From NCBI GenBank assembly GCA_031280855.1, contig JAITGH010000134.1, positions 1 to 6,570 on the forward strand: a DNA stretch of 6,570 nt, written 5' to 3'. The position numbers and the translations under genes were made by a program. This document shows positions 4,929-6,570 of the stretch, one piece after another (position 1 is the first letter of the stretch; each line of letters opens with the position of its first letter). This stretch comes from Oscillospiraceae bacterium (GTDB taxonomy: Bacteria; Bacillota; Clostridia; Oscillospirales; Oscillospiraceae). The notes under the pieces are model-generated. The model worked only from the letters and a program-made list of their open reading frames with translations. It searched no databases and had not been told where the DNA came from.

Positions 4929-6570
4929 CCGATTCATCAGGCAACCCGCCAGCAGGATCGTACGCTCGTCCGTCGTCATCTCGTGCAGGTGGAGCGTAAT
5001 CTTGCGAGTCACGTCGCACTCCTTGACGTACGCCGGGATGTCACGTGCACCGTCCTCAACAAGCTTGCGAATCCCGGGTATGTAGACGGTCGTACCGACG
5101 TCGAACGCGCACCATGTGTCGCGGTCGACCGTAAACGGCAGGATTCCCCAGTTGATAAGGTTCGAGCGGTACCGCTTCGTCGCGTACTCGTACGCGATGT
5201 TCGCGGCTCCGCCGAGGACGCGCTGGCAGGATGCGGCTTGCTCCCGCGCACTGCCGTCGCCCGGTTTCGCGGCGAAGATTCCGCTTGCCTGACCGCCGTC
5301 GCGCAGCGACTTCGACAGCGCGACATAGTCCGGGCATCGGCGCGATAGCGTGAACTCCGCAAGTTTGATCGGGTTCGAGCGATAGCTGCTCGTCTCACCG
5401 GACGGGATTAACTCGTCCGTTGTGGTAACGTCGTCGTGGATCGACGCGCAGATCTCGAACGTCAGATCGTCGGGCAGTTCGGGGAACTCCGGCCAATCGG
5501 TTATATTGGGGCCGAGCGTCAGCGTAGCGGCGCGTGAGTCCAACGCAGCATAGTCGATGTGAGCGAACGCGTCGGCGCCGGTTATCGCACCGCCGTTCGC
5601 GGCAGTTGCGGCGATGCTGTGCGCGTCCATGAGCGCGACGAACGCGGCTTGCCCGTCGCCGGGCTTCGAGCCTTCCCGATTCGGGAAGTTGCGCGTCGCG
5701 TGGCGTACGCTTAAGCCGCCGTGGATCGGCGTGTCGCCCGCGCCGAAGCACGGACCGCAGAACGCGGGCTTCACGATCGCTCCGTACCGCAGGTAACGCT
5801 CCAGGATCCCGGCGCGAAGTAGCTCCAGCTCGATCTCCACGCTTGCAGGGTAGACGGAGAAGTCGAACTCGGGCGCGACTCTGCCGTCCGGCAAAAGCTC
5901 GGACGCCTCCGTAAGCAGCTGAGTCAATCCGCCGGAGCACCCCACGATCACGCCCTGATCCGCGAACACTCTGCCGCCGCGTATCTTCGCGCTGAGCCCC
6001 AGCGGCGCGAGGTAACGCTCCGGATCTGTGTTAAGCTCGCGAATCGTCACCGCGTTCGACGGATGGAACGGCAGTGCGATCATGCTTTCCTGCGTACTGA
6101 GGTCAAGCTCTGCGTAGCTGTCGTAACCTGCGCCGTCGAGCGGCGCGTTATGCTCCGTCGCCCAAATCGAGCTAAGGCACGACGTCTCCGTCGTCATCAC
6201 ATCGATCCCGGTCTTGTAGTCAAGTGAGAGTGCCGCGAGCCCCGGACCCGCGAACTCCAGGATCTTGTTCTTCGCTCTGCCGTCCGGGAACAGTTCCGCG
6301 CACATCGAGATCGCGACGTCATGCGGCCCGACTCCGTCGGGAAGCGAGCCGGTGACCCAGACGAGCACGACCTCCGGCGCGTCGACGTCGTATGTGTCGC
6401 CAAGCAGCTGCTTGACAAGCTCCCCGCCGCCCTCTCCGATTCCGAGCGCACCAAGTTGACCGTAGCGCGTGTGACTATCGCTGCCAAGTATCATCATGCC
6501 CGGTTTCGCGAGGTTCTCCCGCACGTACTGGTGACAGACGGCCTCGTTCGGCGCGACGTACGTGCCGCCG
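4917..6570 (-). CDS. Aconitase-superfamily hydratase, YbhJ-like (N-terminus outside window)
   Basis: The frame is open to the right edge: 15 codons (GGTYVAPNEAVCHQY) lie upstream of the GTG at 6524, which is therefore internal. About 550 residues are visible, and perhaps 150 to 200 are missing. The [4Fe-4S] ligands are present; numbered from the GTG these are Cys196 in VIVGCSGG and Cys256/Cys259 in AFCGPCFGAGD. Also seen are LGSDSHTRYG (13-22), RNFPNREGSKPG (278-289), PGDGSAREQAA (421-431; compare GEGSSREHAA in aconitase) and the C-terminal swivel domain with RYRSNLINWGILPF (451-464). Domain order is that of a single-chain aconitase. Several sequence details (GCSGG rather than SCTNS, SSYRSNP at 379-385) set it apart from AcnA, and I associate it with the uncharacterised hydratases related to E. 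coli YbhJ. The substrate is unknown; citrate/isocitrate is not established. It is convergent with purF. Confidence 0.82.
   Translation of the reverse strand, partial: GGTYVAPNEAVCHQYVRENLAKPGMMILGSDSHTRYGQLGALGIGEGGGELVKQLLGDTYDVDAPEVVLVWVTGSLPDGVGPHDVAISMCAELFPDGRAKNKILEFAGPGLAALSLDYKTGIDVMTTETSCLSSIWATEHNAPLDGAGYDSYAELDLSTQESMIALPFHPSNAVTIRELNTDPERYLAPLGLSAKIRGGRVFADQGVIVGCSGGLTQLLTEASELLPDGRVAPEFDFSVYPASVEIELELLRAGILERYLRYGAIVKPAFCGPCFGAGDTPIHGGLSVRHATRNFPNREGSKPGDGQAAFVALMDAHSIAATAANGGAITGADAFAHIDYAALDSRAATLTLGPNITDWPEFPELPDDLTFEICASIHDDVTTTDELIPSGETSSYRSNPIKLAEFTLSRRCPDYVALSKSLRDGGQASGIFAAKPGDGSAREQAASCQRVLGGAANIAYEYATKRYRSNLINWGILPFTVDRDTWCAFDVGTTVYIPGIRKLVEDGARDIPAYVKECDVTRKITLHLHEMTTDERTILLAGCLMNRHRQ

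Noticed and set aside
5395..5940. 181-codon minus-strand frame inside the hydratase gene
   Set aside because: Arg-rich shadow of the hydratase in another frame; the hydratase frame holds the Fe-S motifs.

Overview
This looks like a GC-rich chromosomal window from a member of the Bacillota, most likely class Clostridia. Three things support this: strong Shine-Dalgarno sites; an EF-P gene followed by a CD1247-type coiled-coil/zinc-ribbon gene; and a PurF with the cysteine-exposing propeptide and four Fe-S cysteines of the Bacillus type, with internal motifs that resemble clostridial PurFs. The taxonomic placement is from memory of protein style, not from a search.

Layout, left to right. The 3' part of efp (elongation factor P) is followed by a 139-base, possibly structured leader and a CD1247-like gene. 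That protein carries an unusual Cys/His cluster and a run of 13 aspartates between its coiled coil and its zinc ribbon. Next is a 233-base intergenic region with a long imperfect inverted repeat and then a clear extended -10 promoter. This promoter drives a 347-residue protein with an ArsR-like C-terminal winged helix, followed 36 bases later by an apparently orphan rhamnulose-1-phosphate aldolase gene (rhaD). Seven bases after the rhaD stop begins a perfect consensus sigma-A promoter (TTGACA, 17 bases, TATAAT), which leads into purF. The end of purF faces the end of a convergent aconitase-superfamily hydratase that runs off the right edge. The two genes are separated by a 27-base repeat whose two copies carry the two stop codons.

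How the genes work together. The regulator and rhaD probably form one transcription unit. purF has its own promoter and is not followed by other purine genes here. efp and the CD1247-like gene are probably cotranscribed. I see no defence island, phage, insertion sequence, CRISPR array, tRNA or rRNA. The genes are mostly housekeeping.

The most interesting details are local: the purF start, where the promoter and ribosome binding site point to an ACG codon; the poly-Asp/Cys-rich insert; the duplication across the purF/hydratase junction; and an in-frame 12-base duplication with a 10-bp palindrome inside the regulator gene.
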